Assembly (NCBI GenBank): GCA_003290165.1
Contig: QNQO01005886.1
Coordinates: 86,580-150,579 of the forward strand
From: Berberis thunbergii
Taxonomy: Eukaryota > Streptophyta > Magnoliopsida > Ranunculales > Berberidaceae
Length of the DNA: 64,000 nucleotides
Reading direction: 5' to 3'
Shown: in pieces, positions 23,823-34,679 of the stretch
Layout: each line of letters begins with the position of its first letter
Position numbering within the stretch: position 1 is the first letter of the stretch
Program-made: the position numbers and the translations under genes
The notes under the pieces: model-generated
What the model saw: the letters and a program-made list of their open reading frames with translations, nothing else
Told to the model about the DNA's origin: nothing
Database searches by the model: none

Positions 23823-24466
23823 ATTTTGTACATCTGTACTTTTTGTTTAGACTGTTAGTGTAAACATTAGAGTGTTAATGTAAACATTAGATTGTTAATG
23901 AAAACATGTTTCTTTTGAGTAAACTTTGTACCCATGTTCTATCAAGTACCCTGTTGCACGTTTTCCACTTCGCTTTTTTGTTTTGTTTTGACCTAGGTTT
24001 TGTTGGGTTAGTGGAGAGCTGCGTGGTCTATTCGTTGTCGAGAGCTCGACCGTTCATGCCGCGAGTAATTTTGAATTGTACCTCCAAGAGGTCTTATAGT
24101 TTCCATCACATAGTTATACAGTAGTGATTATTCTGTATGATATGGATGGTTTGGTAGTATGTTACTTTACCCAGACTGTAGCTCGTTGTCGATGTGGGTC
24201 ATTGGAGGGTCAGATTATATATTGAACAGTCGATTCCGATTGTTGGCATGAGTGAATTGTTATAGTCGAGCACATGCATTGTCGTCTGTAGTTAAGCAAG
24301 AGCACTTAGCCTGAGTTAGGTTTCGTAGTTTCAGGCTGGTCTACCGTGTAGCATTCGTCCACGCTTAGTGGATTAGTTTTTGGGTTGGCTCAAGCGACCA
24401 TTACCGGTAATGGGATGTCAGCTCATGCGAGCGTGAAGATGCTGATTGAGCTGTAATCAAATTAAA

Positions 24467-24990
24467 CAACCATGGTCTGTAAAAGAGCAGTGGTCATGTG
24501 GAAAGACATCAGTCAGAATTGACTAGGCTCCCACCTTCCAAGCCATCTACACCCACGCAAAACAAGCTACGGACATGGGATGAGTAAGTTTGGCAACCAT
24601 GGTCTGTAGAAAAGCAGTGGTCCCATGGCAAGACATGGACATTAGTCGGAACTGACTAAACTCCCACCTTCCATACCATCTACACCCGCGCGAAGCGAGC
24701 TAAAGGTTTGAGAGTTGAAAATTTTGCGACCATGGTTTGTAGAAGAGCAGTGGTTCCGTAGCAAGCCATCAACATCAGTCAGAATTTTCTAAGCTCCCAC
24801 CTTCCAAACCATCTACACCTGCGTGAAAATGAGATATAGGTTTGGGAGTTGCAAATTCAACGATTATGGTTTGTAGAAAAACAGTGGTCCAGTGGCAAGC
24901 CGTCGACATCAGTTGGTACTAACTAAGCTCCCACCTTCCAAACCATCTACACCCGCGCAAAGTGAGTTACAGGTTTGGGAGTTGATCAGA
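24467..24990 (-). repeat. Four-copy 127-134 bp tandem array in the 3' region
   Basis: Units begin at 24467, 24594, 24727 and 24861. Each carries CAACCATGGTCTGTA (or a variant), GCTCCCACCTTCCA.ACC and CATCTACACCCGCGC. Spacing grows from 127 to 133-134 bp through small indels. Partial, more decayed motifs (CATCAGTCGAAACTGACTAA near 25169) continue to about 25190. Gypsy elements of the Tat group are known to have tandem repeats in this position. Confidence 0.9.
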
Positions 24991-26780
24991 AGATGTCGTC
25001 ACTGACTAAGATTACCTAATCGGGTTCGACGATCATCGTCCGCATGAGGGTTGATGATCCTTGGTGAGTCATCATCATTAGGCGTGAGAGCCCTGACAAG
25101 ACTCTAACTTTCTAAGCCATCGACATTCGCGCCCAGCGAACTAAGCGTCATGGTGAACTAGAAGTTGTCATCATCAGTCGAAACTGACTAAGCTTACCTG
25201 GCTAGGTTGGGGCTCCGACTATTAAGAGCGTGAGAGCCTGCTTTCGAAATTGGATTGCATTGCATTGTCTAGGCTGATTTCCACTAATTTCAATGAAAGT
25301 TATTTGAAAAGAGTTGGTACCTTAAATTAGCTAGTGATGTGTAGGTGTGTTTCGTGTGTCAAGAGTGGCTAGGGCCTTTACTATTTGCGTCAGTACACGT
25401 GGTAGAGTGCCACCTGGATAGTGGGCCAAACTAGTGGTTGCATTTTTGGGTCCTTATGAAAAAAACTAGGCCATGTTGCAGGATCTGGTGCCATATGTAC
25501 TGCGTAGATTGCAGCACAGATTACGAAATGGTAGGGTATCGGTTACTCCCCCCAAATAATGGGGTTGTATGCAGTGTCATTAATTGATTGAATGTGGACC
25601 TATGCTGTTTTATGGGAATCGTTGCCTCATTGTTTCCCATACGGTATTCAATGTTTAAATTTATACGTCTATATAATGACATTTCTTCACAATTGTAGTT
25701 ATTACCTTCTGCAAAGCACACTCTTCAGATGCTTTCACTTGATGAATATGCGTTGGTTTTCCAAAGGCTTACAGAGTGTTTCTTTATTTTGAGTTTTTGA
25801 ATGTTTTGACATTTGCAGTGATGAGTCTTGAGAAGACTTGCTATTATGCATTGTCACCCACTCTGGGTGAGCACTGGATTGGTTCATTGAGACATTGTAA
25901 TTTGCTCATTGTCACCTCAAGTCTTCCTTGCGAGGTAAGTCCGACGAAGTATTGAATTGAGTGCGCTATTTCATACTTCTTTTTGTACATTTGCTCTTGC
26001 TCGTAAATTATATTCTCCAGAAAAATCGCAGAGCGAAATTCCTAGTTTGTACCATAGTCTACCTTGGGTAACTTTGTTGTCACTTCGAAGTGATCTTCTT
26101 AAATAGGACTGTTTGAACGAATCTTCACCCTACATCGCATCAGATTTGGATGCTTGTAGTTTGTAATCTTTTGTACTGTCATATGGGCAAATGTTGTAAA
26201 ATCTTTCCAGTAAATCAATACAGCGTGTTTATATAATTCTCTCTTTATTTCTAAAATGAGTCCACATCACATAACTTCTTAAGAATTAAACCTCTAAACT
26301 GACTACTGGGAAAAAAAGCTAAACAACTGGATAGATTGACTCTCGACAGAGATAATTTGATTGGGCCTTGAAGTAAATTTGCATGGCCCTTGCTTGGATC
26401 ATAAGTGCTTTCGGCGAATTGTCAAGCTTCGCCGACGCCATTAAGGTTACTAAAGAGTAAAACTGGTGTGGGAGGATCCTCTCACACCGGCGGACAGTTG
26501 TGGGATCATGCTCCCATTTGTAACTTCTCCGCTTAGCCAGACGTTCCTAGAACTTGAGGGCGGATTGCGCGCAGTAATGCTGGATTGTTCTCCATTGCTA
26601 AGTTGAGCCACTATTGCTAGGTCGTTGTACCCATATGGGAGGAGTGACTCTTTCCCAATTTATGAGTCTGGTTCCTGATCAACTTGTCTAGCGAGTTCAA
26701 GATGTATCTGAGAACAATCTATCTGCTTCAGCACGACATAGTGGCAACCTCGTGTCGTTGGTTGGTCTTCGCGATTAGTT
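24991..26780 (-). other. Remnant internal region of the Tat-type element, no pol
   Basis: No RT, RNase H or integrase motif is visible on either strand. I see only scattered stops and short frames. This is where pol would be expected, so it was deleted or never present. Confidence 0.55.
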
Positions 26781-26789
26781 CCCTATGAG

Positions 26790-27234
26790 TGGTTGGCGGT
26801 ATTCTTGACGCACTGATAAAGGATGGAGACCACTGCTTCCATCTAGTGAAGCCAGGGCCTTCCCAAGATAAGGTTATAGGTGGACAGTGCGTCTACCACC
26901 ATGAAGTCTTGGAACAAGACCTTCCCAGTTGTGGCTCTCCTGCCACCACTGCTATCTATATTTTCACGATGGGGAAGCATTTTTCTCCGCTAAACCCTAT
27001 CAACGGGTGGCCGAAGGGTGTTAAGTGCTCTTCCTTGAGATCCATGCTGCGGAATGCGTTATAGAATAAGACAATGAGGGAGTTTCTCGTGTCTACCAGG
27101 GCCTTATTTACTTCCCACATTGCATTAGAGACCGAAATGATGAGAGTGTCATTGTCCGGTGCGCGCTCGCCTTTGAGGTCCTTATCTGTGAAAGTCAAAG
27201 TCGAGATTAGATTTTGTACTCGTGAGTAATACAC
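26790..27234 (-). pseudogene. Retroviral-type aspartic protease region
   Basis: The stretch TFTDKDLKGERAPDNDTLII leads to VNKALVDTRNSLIVLFYNAF, HLTPFGHPLIGFSGE and, after a frame change, STYNLILGRPWL. This is the order in gypsy elements of the Tat type, where the active site is VD(T/N)GSS. Here the DTG triad reads DTR, so the protease is inactive. It follows gag on the same strand, separated by frame breaks. Confidence 0.8.
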
Positions 27235-27557
27235 GTATCGGTCCTAGCTGGTGGGCTGTGTCTGCATCTCAAAGAGTGTCCTCTTTCGAGACTTTTTTGA
27301 CTGCACCCCTTCTAATCCGACTCCATAAAGGACATATATAATGCCCGGAGCCTCCTTTTCGATTTCTTTTACCGCCTATCATATTTCTCTGGTTTGGTCC
27401 TCCTTTTTTCCGAGCCCGAATACTCCTTCAGCTTGCCCTTTCGGATCCAATACTCAATCTTGTTTCGGAGACTCTTACATTCGTTGGTGTCGTGGCCACC
27501 TTCCTTGTGGAATGAGCAATACTTGTTGTCACGTTTGGAGGGGTCTCTGCGCTGCTT

Positions 27558-28698
27558 TTAGGGCCATTTTAGATCCTCCCAATTATTCATAGAATTGAAG
27601 ACGTTAGTCAAGCTAGAGTTGAGGAGGGTTATGGTCCTGGATCCGACATAGTTGGAAGAGTTTTCTAGCTTGGCACGACCAGAGTCCGACCTGTTGTCAC
27701 TACGCTCCCGTTTATTCCTATCTTGGTCTTCTTGTTTCTTTCCCTCTCTTTTGTCTCTAGAACCGGGGGGTTTCTTTTCTGTTTTAGTTTCCTTCTTGTC
27801 CGCTATCATTTCATCCAAAGTGATGTATCTCTGGGCATTCTTCAAGAGGTTTGCCATATCAATGGGGGTTCCAAGGTGAGGAAGTAGTAAAACGTTCCCC
27901 TCCTCAGCCCCGCAATTAAAGTCGTAACAAATGTATCCTTGCTACAACCATCAATGAGCGTCAACTCATCAATGAAGCGTGTGACGTATTCCCTTAGTGT
28001 CTTATTTGGTTTCTACCTCAGGGAGAATATATAGTGCGAGCCCTTCCTAATCCGCTGCTGACAAAAATGTGTAAACAACGTTTTGGCTAGTGTCTTGAAC
28101 GCGTCGATTGACTTTGGTAGGAGGCTATGGAACCAGGTCAGCACTGACTTCTTTAGGCTGGTAGGGAAACGCCATCACTTGCTGATAAGTGATCAAACGG
28201 GTCACCGGTCCCATCGTAGAATTCAAGCTTTGGGGGGTTGAACTTCTTTGGTAGAGCTTTGTTCATGATGTGGTCCATGAACGGGGGAACAAAAAGGTTG
28301 TACAACACATCTGGGTTGTGAGCCCCTCGGTGGAGGGGGTTATGCGTGGCGGGTGTGTCGGCCTTGAATGTTGGATCTCTGTTCGTTGACCACACCGCTA
28401 CCTCTAATCCAGTGAAAACTGGCGGGGGTTTGGCTCTCCTGCGCCCGCTCTTTGTTGTCTCTGGAAATTGAGGTAAGTGCTGCTTCTGATCTCTATCAGC
28501 GAGTGGAAGGTTCTGCTGAGTGAGGATCTCCACTACTTTCTCGATTTGTTATAGCCGGGATGAAAATAGATCCATCTTGGGGTTCGTTGTCGCCACCGCT
28601 AGAAAGGGGGTGTGAGCCTGTTCCCGTTGGTTACCAGTACCGCGGGAAGTATAAGTACATTGCCAGTTCGAGCGTTCGATGGGTCCCCTAGTCTCCAT
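27558..28698 (-). pseudogene. Gag of the Tat-type element
   Basis: It starts at ATG 28698 (METRGPIERSNWQ). An in-frame stop near 28545 (SSRL*QIEK) is followed by FVPPFMDHIMNKALPKKFNP and LEFYDGTGDPFDHL, the hallmark of plant gypsy gag. Further gag blocks in shifted frames are SLLPKSIDAFKTLAK and YVTRFIDELTLIDGC. The basic C-terminal part (27857-27558, AQRYITLDEMIADKKETKTE) precedes the protease. The protein would coat element RNA; several stops and frameshifts make it non-functional. Confidence 0.85.
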
Positions 28699-28777
28699 TG
28701 TTACAGAATATGGTTGTTACTGTCTTCTTAAACTCTCAAGAGAGATGATGTCAATGTTTTTCTAGGAACTCTATCAT

Positions 28778-28800
28778 CCCCATGGACGATGCCAAACTAA
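28778..28800 (-). other. Primer-binding-site region
   Basis: Directly after the 5' LTR, the minus strand reads TTTGGCATCGTCCATGGGG. The form TTTGGCGCCGTC(C/T)GTGGGG is usual at this position in plant gypsy elements. The match supports the LTR border at 28801; the tRNA used is not assigned. Confidence 0.6.
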
Positions 28801-29473
28801 TGAAGCCGATTTCTGCTCCTTGTTTGATCTTGACCGGCTGACCTGCACAAGGAACACTCGTGAACCACGGACCACCTTTGTGTTGGCTGATGACACTTCG
28901 ATGCTTAAGTCAAACAAGGCTCTGAGGAAGGCTTAAAGTTGTAAATAGGGAATTTGTAGCGTACCTTTATTCACCAACATCTTGTGTTATTTATAGTGCT
29001 GGAGTCCTGGTTCGACCTGGTCATCGGTGCGTAGTTTAGGGAACTAAATCTTCTTGAAGATATTTCTCTACTTAGGAGTCGTCTTGTAAAGGGAAATCTC
29101 CCAGTTAGACTTGTGCTCCTAGATATGCGGGAGATAATTCCCTATTGAAGTGTTGTCCATACCCGAAAGTTTCCACGTACAACATGTACTCTAGTATTTA
29201 CTTCCTAGTTGGAGACAAAGTATTGCTAGTTTGCCCATCCAAAACTGATCCTGAGATACTTGCCTTAATAGGTCTAACGAGTATTAGGGATGGTTATGAG
29301 TCGTGTGAGCTTAGCAGGACACAATAATTCGGGTCCGGTTGGCGGATTGCACTTCGTGGGCTTAATACCGCTTGGGCTGGATCAGTACTAGACTGACTCT
29401 TGGGCCTGTTATTCTTTGAGATCATCATGACACGTGTACGGCATAAATGACAAGACGTTTCGATGTATCATCA
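28801..29473 (-). repeat. 5' LTR of the Tat-type element
   Basis: 673 bp against 663 bp for the left copy. On the minus strand it starts TGATGATACATCG and is followed outside by the AATTA target copy. The border at 28801 is set by the primer-binding-like site. Confidence 0.9.
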
Positions 29474-29478
29474 AATTA

Positions 29479-31229
29479 CATGAACATAATTTTAATTAAA
29501 TTTTGAACAATACATAAATATATACAAACACCAATTGCCAAACAAAACTCCATCTAATCTATGGGGGAGAAAAATGAATCCAGCAAGCTACTTTGTAGGA
29601 GCATAAAAGATAAATATGTGGGGGAACAAATAAATATTGTGTATAAAGTTAAGGGGCAAAAATTAATTTCAAATGTAAAATTATATGTTTACAAAAAATT
29701 GGGTTATTTGCTATTTTTTCTATAGAAGTCGTTAATTAGAGGATACCCCCAACATTAATCACTACTGCGGTCTCCCTCAGGACTAGTAGTCAACATGCAT
29801 TGGCTGTCAAACTACCCACAAATGAATCTCGAGATACAAACATGTATCTTAAAAAAAACTAATGGAACACATTTTTCATGTATCTCCAGAAAATCCTATG
29901 AATAAAAACAAAACATGACCTCAATATACGAATTCATTCAGAGAAAATACTAAAAATTACTTTATTCCTCAAGGCAAACAAAAAAAGGTTGGGATTGCTG
30001 ATGACTAGTGGTAATGGTGAGAAAATGAAAGACGAAGAGAGGAAGCGGGGCGGTTGTCGATCTTGCAATAAACAAATATCGAGAGCCGAAAAGAAGAAAG
30101 GAGAGAGGCGGAGTCGTCGATATCACAAATAACAGACGGAGAGAGGAAGGAGAGGGGCAAGATGGCGTCCGTGGCATTATAGGATCGAATATATATATAT
30201 ATCAAAAGTCAGCGCCACGACCCCCTAGATCCGTGCCTGCGTGAAACACGCAACAAGTTCTCATCCCCTTTCCCCGCCCCTTTTCTTATCTCTTTAAGCA
30301 TTTACATGGTTTTAACTACAAACTGATTCATGCATTCGATAAAGGGAATTGGTTTAAATGGATTTGGTGTATTACAACTTCAACTGGATCTAGGGTTCGA
30401 TTTAGGATTTCATGAACTTAGATTTTCTTGAATGGACAAATTTCTCCATATTAAATTAGGGCTCCACTCAATTTTGGGTTTCATATTAATTTGTTTAAAA
30501 TATACTATTTTTATGAACCATTCAGGAGTTACGCTTGGATTTTTGTTTTCTTTGCAAAAGTCAAATTTCTAAACTATGAGATTAACATTTAATAATTAAA
30601 TGAAAGTTTCATTTAATAAAATGAATGAGATGATTTATTTGTCGATGCAGTTTGGTTAAGTAAGTTAATAACATGAAAATCTTAGTTTGATTTTTGGTGA
30701 AGAGATTTAAAACTCGGCTCGATTTGGTTTTATCTTATAGGTTAATTGGCTTAGTTTATAAGACCCTAAATCAATATAATTTGGCATGGTTATCAATTTT
30801 ACTAAGAAATTGTCCAAATAGAACCACACATACCCCTATTATTCCTAGTACAACCTACTCGGGAAGTAGAAATATTTTTTTTCCATGTTTGAGAGTGGAC
30901 AATTAATTTGACGACATTGTGGGAATTGAAGAAAAATGTGAGCTCTTTTATTGGTTGTCTTTGTACATTGTATTTCATGTTTGCGATATAGTCAATAGAA
31001 GTGCACAATGTGGCGACGTTTTCTCATGGTGAAGTATGTCGCCAAATCCTGGGGTGTGCAAACTGCAACCCACTATATAGTTTAGTGTTCTTGATTTGCA
31101 ATTCCCCACTTTAATTTCTACCTTTATTGTATTAGCAATCTTGGCCTAAACTCACTTTTAGTGTGTTGGACTTGCTCAAAACTTCATTTTATAAAACCCC
31201 ATTGAGCCTCAACTTAACTGGAAAAGTCC
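29479..31229. other. Intergenic sequence with a possible MULE end relic
   Basis: No gene is recognised. CAGGACTAGTAGTCAACATG at 29779-29798, and the bases after it to about 29850, resemble the left end of the 17988 MULE (TAGGACTAGGGGTCAATATT). This suggests a single decayed inverted repeat. An AT dinucleotide run lies at about 30188-30201. Confidence 0.35.
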
Positions 31230-31237
31230 CTAAGGAG

Positions 31238-31626
31238 TAGGGTTGAAAATCAAACTGTCGGTTTAGTTTTTTTACCTAAATTGTGAACCGAACCGATTTT
31301 GGTCGGTTTCAAAATTTTAGAACCGAAACCGAATCGATTCTACTTTATGCAAATTGTAACCGACTAAATCCAGACTAAAATTGAAATAAAACCAAACCGA
31401 TCGACTATTTTAAATATATTATATTATTTTATATAATATATATTATTTATTATATATATTCGGTTGATTCGGTTTAGTCGGTTAAAATTACATAGAAACC
31501 GAAAACTAAACCAACCACTTTGGTTTTGAATTTTTAAAACCAAACCGAACTTAAACTGAATCGATCAATTCGATTTTGATTGGTTCGATCAGTTTATTCG
31601 ATTTTGTCGGTTTTTGTTAGACCCTA
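31238..31626. mobile_element. hAT-type MITE, 389 bp
   Basis: The ends TAGGGTTGAAAATC and AACAAAAACCGA...GACCCTA pair as short inverted repeats starting TAGGGT. A perfect 8-bp duplication CTAAGGAG flanks them (31230-31237, 31627-31634), the target size of hAT elements. The inside is a run of AACCGAA/TTCGGTT-type motifs on both strands. Confidence 0.88.
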
Positions 31627-31749
31627 CTAAGGAGGTATTTCATTATAGTTTTTTCTTTTATATTATCAATACTCTGATTTGACCATATGTATTTGACAGA
31701 CAATTGTTTAAGTGAAAATGATGAACCCACCCCAAATATATTCTCTAAG

Positions 31750-31940
31750 TCGCATATAAAGGTAGGGGTAGTCACGGTCCTGATCGGTTCCAAATTTTGA
31801 GGAACCTAACTCGAACCGTATAAAATTTACGGATTTGGTCAGGTCTGAATTCCCTCATTTTAAACATTGGGACCGAACCTAACTCGAACTGTTTGGAACG
31901 GTTCGGTTCCTACAGTTCCAAACTTACTTGAGTATAGTGA
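31750..31940. repeat. Related GGTTCGGTT-rich relic
   Basis: TAGGGGTAGTCACGGTCC near 31771 and GGAACGGTTCGGTTCCTACA near 31896 resemble a hAT-type MITE of the same style. No 8-bp target copy was found, so its ends are uncertain. Confidence 0.35.
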
Positions 31941-32189
31941 AAGCTATTATAGATGATGGATAAGCTACTTTTACCGCAATCAAAATCACAACATCTACTT
32001 TATATATAATTCAGATAAAAGAAATGTACATTCTTCAGCAACAGACATTGATTCCACTGTATACAGAACATCAATTATATCGAAAGAATGTAAAAGGTAT
32101 TATAAAGCAACCTGAGAAACAGTTATGACAACCAAAACCTGATCATGAACTAAGCACATATTTCATCAAACAAGTAAACCGGAAGAATC

Positions 32190-34380
32190 CTTCAACCGTA
32201 TGGGAAGTCCTGTAATTGCATTATGGGGAAATCTTGTAAATGGAAACCTACACAAACACGAAAATAGAAATTAGTTGCATAATTAACAAGTAATAGCCTA
32301 AAATATATATATAGAAATATGGTACTAAAAATAGCCAAATTATGCTTCTATAAGCCAGCCAGATGTAATAAGTATATCTTCAAAATTTCCACAAGTTCTT
32401 TCAAAAACTACCTCAAGCATACCATATTAACCATCAACTATTGCTCCCACAATTGCTTTATCTAGCTCCTCCAACGCTTTCCACAATTTTTTATCATCGT
32501 ATGCCTTTATAAGAAAGGTGGCATTTGCTTCCATTAGTGAGTGTTAAGGGTTCCTTGTTATTATACCCACCACTAGCATCCCAATGGGGTAATCCTTTAT
32601 CAAGAAAAATAAGAGAATCATCAGAGATTAAAAGTTACTTGAGAAGCTTCTGCAAACTACATGACCCAGTGGTAAAAGCTAACCTCAAACACTAAAGTGT
32701 GATTGGGCAGTGCATTAAGGTTCTTGAGACCTTTCAAGTACGGTTCAGGGAATATTTTTGCTCTTTCACATTCACCACCAATAACAACAGTCTGAAAAAA
32801 AATCAAACAAGCCTAGAATTGAAATCATAAACTCAACATTTGGTCTTGGAGCATTAGTCACTGAATCCCCGCTTTAAGCCATGGTCTTCAATCCATTTGC
32901 GCAATTCATAAAGTCCACTAACTTTATGAAGGCTATTACTCTTAGTCGACGAGTAAGAGTAATAGCACCATTTGCGCAACAATAATAATTATTCCAATAA
33001 GTATCCATTAAATATAGGCAATATCACAATATTCTTTTAGTAAAAGCTACAAATATAGTTCATTAAAAATCTACAAATGTACACATCTACAAATTGGACA
33101 TATATAAACAGTTAAAGAAACTTACTTGTGGGTTCGTTTTCAAAGACTATAGAGATAGGATCAAACTTGTTCAACCCTTACTTTTGTATATACAAAGAGA
33201 CAATAAGCAATACATCACTTGTGAGCACCAAACAAAGGGCTATGACATCACATATATCAATGTCATACAGTAAAATAAAAATTTTTAGAATCGGAAAATT
33301 TGTATAATTGTTTAAATCAAACTATGAATATAATGTCATAATGTGCCCTAACATCCCTCATGTTTTGCAATCGTAGGCAGTCAGCCAGTAAGGCACATTT
33401 TTGGCGGGTAGCTAACCAACCAACTAGGCATCGTTTACCTTTGCATGATTTGATTTGATGGTGAGACTTCGGTTGTGCCTAGTTGTATGTCCTAGAAAAT
33501 TAGGATTAGTGGGGTGGATTATGTGACAAACTACACAACATGCGTCAATTTAGAACATCCCTATACCACCCAACTAATACTTGTCAGAATACTCTCATTT
33601 GTTAATCTTCATTAGCTTCTCAGCAACTAATGTACATTATCAGAATCTATATCACATTGTTCGACATTATCCATAGCATCTAAAACTCATCCATGAAACC
33701 CAGATATAGTGAAAAGAAAAATCAAATACCTACACTAAAGTTAGTTCAAGGCATCTCTCAATCGTCTCAGTATCATTATCTTGGCAACACCCAATTTTGC
33801 ACTCATAGTAAACTTCCTTTCTGATAAATCCACAGTGTAAAACATAAAATCTATAATTTCAAGAACATTGTAGCAGAATTTACTAATAATATATTCATTA
33901 TCAGAAACTTTTAATATATTACAATAATCGACAACAAATCATTCTTTCTACTCTCTATAATCAACAAAAATACACAAAAGTTCATCTTTCTTTTCTTCTC
34001 TTTGATCAACATAATAATAATGTACATTTGAACTAACTCCCACATAGATAAATCGAATCAAACAATCAAATACTTCGTATATTAAACCAATATTGCCAAA
34101 TAATGGTTAGAATTTCACCTCTTTCATACAATTAGATCAATAAGTTGAGTTCAATCACCAAATCCTGCAAAGCTCTTGATATGAACTTTAAACACACAGT
34201 GAGAGAATCGATAACACAAATTCGTACGACTTATTCGAAGAAGAAGAATCGGTACTTGGAAAAAGTTAAATCGAGATCTGCTCAAAATGTATCAAAACCC
34301 TAACCTTGGAGTGATCGCTGATGAGTTGAAGCGAGAGAGTGAAGTCAAAACTTTCATGCCTCGCCAATCAAATTTGAAAG
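32190..34380 (-). pseudogene. Unidentified exon-like blocks
   Basis: Three minus-strand blocks look like exons. At about 32800-32690: TVVIGGECERAKIFPEPYLK, then LKNLNALPNHTLVFEV with a GT following. At about 32530-32430: ATFLIKAYDDKKLWKALEEL, ending in a stop after IVGAIVDG. At about 33850-33730: a cysteine-containing block (YYECKIGCCQDNDTETIE). A possible first exon at about 34360-34307 (MKVLTSLSRFNSS) ends in AAG|GTTAGG. They could be one gene read right to left. I do not recognise the family. It may be a real host gene or another captured fragment set. Confidence 0.3.
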
Positions 34381-34412
34381 AGTCAAAACCCTAACCTGGA
34401 GATTGTGGTCGA

Positions 34413-34515
34413 GGGAGGGAGAGTGAAGTTTTGAGGGAGGGAGAGTTTGTAGAGGGAGAGCTCGTCAAGGGAGAGTTTGTAGATGGAGAGCTCGGCAAGA
34501 GAGGGAGAGTTTGAG
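34413..34515. repeat. GA-rich short tandem repeat
   Basis: Repeats of GGGAGAGTTTGTAGA and GGGAGAGCTCG lie just upstream of the possible first exon above. They may be a GAGA-type 5' UTR or promoter on the minus strand. Confidence 0.5.
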
Positions 34516-34679
34516 ATTTTTTTTAGCCAAACAATCAGATGTTAATGATTGTATCACGAGAGACTTTGAGAGGGTCGGCAAATGTTAGTGGTTGTATCAT
34601 ACAAAAACAATAGCTACTAAACTAAATTATTACAAATATTGCAACATGCCGAAAATGATACAAAAAAAATTTGATTGTG

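Larger units (their letters stand above)
20344..29473 (-). mobile_element. Tat-type Ty3/gypsy LTR element without pol, 9.1 kb
   Basis: Two direct LTRs (20344-21006, 28801-29473) end in TGATG/TGAAG...TCATCA, and the whole is flanked by AATTA at 20339-20343 and 29474-29478. Reading on the minus strand from the right: 5' LTR, primer-binding-like site, gag, protease remnant, tandem repeats, an antisense ORF, and 3' LTR. No RT, RNase H or integrase is found between about 26.8 and 23.8 kb. Its layout fits the Tat branch, known for extra ORFs and for 3' tandem repeats. It is non-autonomous and has stops in all coding parts. Confidence 0.9.

Noticed and set aside
34308..34390. Short plus-strand ORF MYQNPNLGVIADELKRES
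   Set aside because: Only about 35 codons, no homology recognised, and it overlaps a better minus-strand exon candidate.
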